DNA from: Bifidobacterium saguinibicoloris
GTDB taxonomy: Bacteria > Actinomycetota > Actinomycetes > Actinomycetales > Bifidobacteriaceae
Assembly: GCF_019331725.1 (NCBI RefSeq)
Contig: NZ_JAHBBF010000005.1
Location: 1-64,000, forward strand
Reading direction: 5' to 3'
Length of the DNA stretch: 64,000 nt
Position 1 is the stretch's first letter; each line of letters opens with the position of its first letter. Below the pieces are notes generated by a model that was not told the DNA's origin, made no database searches, and was given only the letters and a program-made list of their open reading frames with translations. Position numbers and translations under genes: made by a program. Positions 62,795 through 64,000 of this stretch are shown here, piece after piece.

Positions 62795-63778
62795 CTACCG
62801 CTCCCCTGCCGCGACGGTGCCGACGCGCGTTGTGAATTCGTCGAGGAACCGCGGCACGTCCACTCCGACGGCCGCGTCGACGGTCTTTTCGGCGGTGTTG
62901 AGCCGGTCGTAGTCGCCGATGGTGCGCCCGCGCGTGGGCCCGTCCAGGTCGACTTTGAGGTTGATGGACAGTGTGGTGACGAGCGTGGGGTCGAGTGCGA
63001 CGGCCACGGCGAGCGGGTCGTGCAGTCCGCAGCCGCCCATGCCGGGCGCGGTGACCGCGTATGCGCCGATGTAGTAGTCGGTCATGTCGGCGAGGAACCG
63101 GCCCGCCGGCGTGCCGGTCTCCCGCCAGCGTGCGGTCTCCCGTTTGGTGAGCAGGGTCTGCATGGTCACGTCGAGTCCGATCATGGTCACGTGCGCTCCG
63201 GAGCGGAAAATCCGGTCGGCGGCTTCCGGGTCCTGCGCGATGTTCGCCTCAGTCCACGCGTTCACGTTGCCGGGCACGGTGAGTGCGCCGCCCATCATGA
63301 CGATGCCGCCGACGACCATGTCCTTGACGCGCGGTTCGCGTTCGAGCACGGCTGCGATGGTGGTCATCGCGCCGGTGGGCACGAGCGTGAGGTCCTCGCC
63401 GTATGTTTCGGCCGCGTCGATGATGAAGTCGATGGACGATTCGGTTTCGGCTTCGCGCGTGGGGTCCGGGATGTCGACTTCGCCGATGCCGTTGGTGCCG
63501 TGGATGAACGCGGAGCCGCGGCTCACGGTGAATGTGCCGTCGCCGCCGTTCGCCTTGTCGGCGGCGACGGGGTGGTCGACGCCCCGGTACACCTTGATTT
63601 CCGGATGTCCGAACAGTTCGGTGACGGCGAGCGCGTTGCGCACGCCCTGTGCGACGGTCACGTTGCCGTAGGTGCCGGTGATGCCGATGAGTTCGGCGTC
63701 GGGGCTGCCGAGCGCGTAGGCGATGGCGAGCGTGTCGTCGATGCCGGTGTCGAGGTCGAGGATGAGTTTGCGTGTCAT
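62795..63778 (-). CDS. Inosine-uridine-preferring nucleoside hydrolase family protein
   Basis: This 327-residue enzyme is predicted to split the N-glycosidic bond of nucleosides to base plus ribose. The calcium-binding motif DLDTGIDDTLAIAYALGS is at the N-terminus. VTMIGLDVTMQTLLT and the GGCGLHDPLAVAVALDP segment (with the late His-Asp pair) are as expected for IUNH enzymes. GGALTVPGNVNAWTEANIAQ carries the active-site Asn/Glu region. The start follows AAAGGGACACGCC. It is single in this window and downstream of sbcC on the same strand. Whether it prefers purines or uridine cannot be told. Confidence 0.93.
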   Translation of the reverse strand: MTRKLILDLDTGIDDTLAIAYALGSPDAELIGITGTYGNVTVAQGVRNALAVTELFGHPEIKVYRGVDHPVAADKANGGDGTFTVSRGSAFIHGTNGIGEVDIPDPTREAETESSIDFIIDAAETYGEDLTLVPTGAMTTIAAVLEREPRVKDMVVGGIVMMGGALTVPGNVNAWTEANIAQDPEAADRIFRSGAHVTMIGLDVTMQTLLTKRETARWRETGTPAGRFLADMTDYYIGAYAVTAPGMGGCGLHDPLAVAVALDPTLVTTLSINLKVDLDGPTRGRTIGDYDRLNTAEKTVDAAVGVDVPRFLDEFTTRVGTVAAGER

Positions 63779-63822
63779 GGCGTGTCCCTTTCCGCCGTCG
63801 GTTCCCGTTGCCGGCGTCGGTT

Positions 63823-64000
63823 TCAGGCTATCACCTCCAATCGGCTCTCCCCGTCCGGGGTGATGCGGCTGACGCTGATGCGTTCGGCGATCTGGTCCTT
63901 GAGCCAGTCGACGTGGGAGATGATGCCCACGTCGCGGGTGCGGCTGATGTGGCGCAGCATGTCCATCACGTCGGTGAGGTAGTCCTGCGAGAGGGTGCCG
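63823..64000 (-). CDS. sbcC: Exonuclease SbcC / AAA ATPase, C-terminal fragment (partial)
   Basis: The last 59 codons of a gene continue past the window edge. GTLSQDYLTDVMDMLRHISR, TRDVGIISHVDWLKDQIAER and ISVSRITPDGESRLEVIA match the C-terminal end of SbcC/Rad50-type ATPases, after Walker B, with the H-loop in ISHV. SbcC works with SbcD to process hairpins and broken DNA ends. The stop is TGA at 63823-63825, 45 bp before the nucleoside hydrolase start. Confidence 0.8.
   Translation of the reverse strand, partial: GTLSQDYLTDVMDMLRHISRTRDVGIISHVDWLKDQIAERISVSRITPDGESRLEVIA

Overview
The window looks like a chromosomal segment of a Bifidobacterium (high-G+C Actinomycetota). The evidence is the set of proteins and gene orders. 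It has ftsE-ftsX next to a secreted CHAP protein, the actinobacterial tetrahydropicolinate-succinylase type of DapD, and a UPF0182 membrane protein. It also has nadK/recN/tlyA in one neighbourhood and an ileS gene behind a T-box leader. There is dense stop/start overlap (ATGA/GTGA) and no tRNA, rRNA, phage or transposase gene. The species cannot be settled from the sequence alone.

Layout. 0-2.5 kb: the start of a sugar ABC permease gene divergent from its probable LacI regulator, then an RluA-type pseudouridine synthase. 2.5-9.8 kb: glmS and a polar amino-acid ABC transporter (ATPase, permease and three tandem paralogous lipoprotein receptors). 10-16 kb: smpB, CHAP hydrolase, ftsX, ftsE (with a very long tail) and prfB, plus a tiny membrane protein. 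16-24 kb: dapD, a cluster of four tandem palindromes, UPF0182, and the coupled proA-hypothetical-nadD operon. 24-35 kb: glyA, thrC, a GNAT, the nadK-recN-HAD operon, a Ktr/Trk potassium-uptake pair, and tlyA in an overlapping operon with a 57-residue protein, an HAD phosphatase and a repeat-rich TPR protein. 38-46 kb: tyrS, a CmpB-like membrane protein with an HD-domain protein, a TPP-riboswitch-controlled thiS-thiG-thiF-rhodanese operon, and argH.

46-56 kb is the main accessory island. It is a complete type I restriction-modification locus (hsdM, hsdS, hsdR) with two silent hsdS target-recognition cassettes facing each other around a tyrosine recombinase. This is the layout of a specificity-switching (shufflon-like) system. 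A three-gene cassette with overlapping genes sits inside the locus between hsdS and hsdR. It encodes a predicted ADP-ribosyltransferase-fold DUF3990 protein, an 85-residue unknown and a DUF3791 protein, and is the best candidate here for an undescribed toxin/defence module.

56-64 kb: a DUF308/HdeD membrane protein, a 5'-truncated phosphoesterase relic, a YafQ/DinJ (RelE/RelB) toxin-antitoxin pair with a palindromic operator, a non-coding stretch with paired hairpin repeats, ileS with its T-box leader, a nucleoside hydrolase, and the 3' end of sbcC.

Most housekeeping genes on the minus strand form short overlapping operons. Four cis-regulatory RNA or DNA elements stand out: the TPP riboswitch, the ileS T-box, the relB operator and the divergent lacI/permease promoter region.
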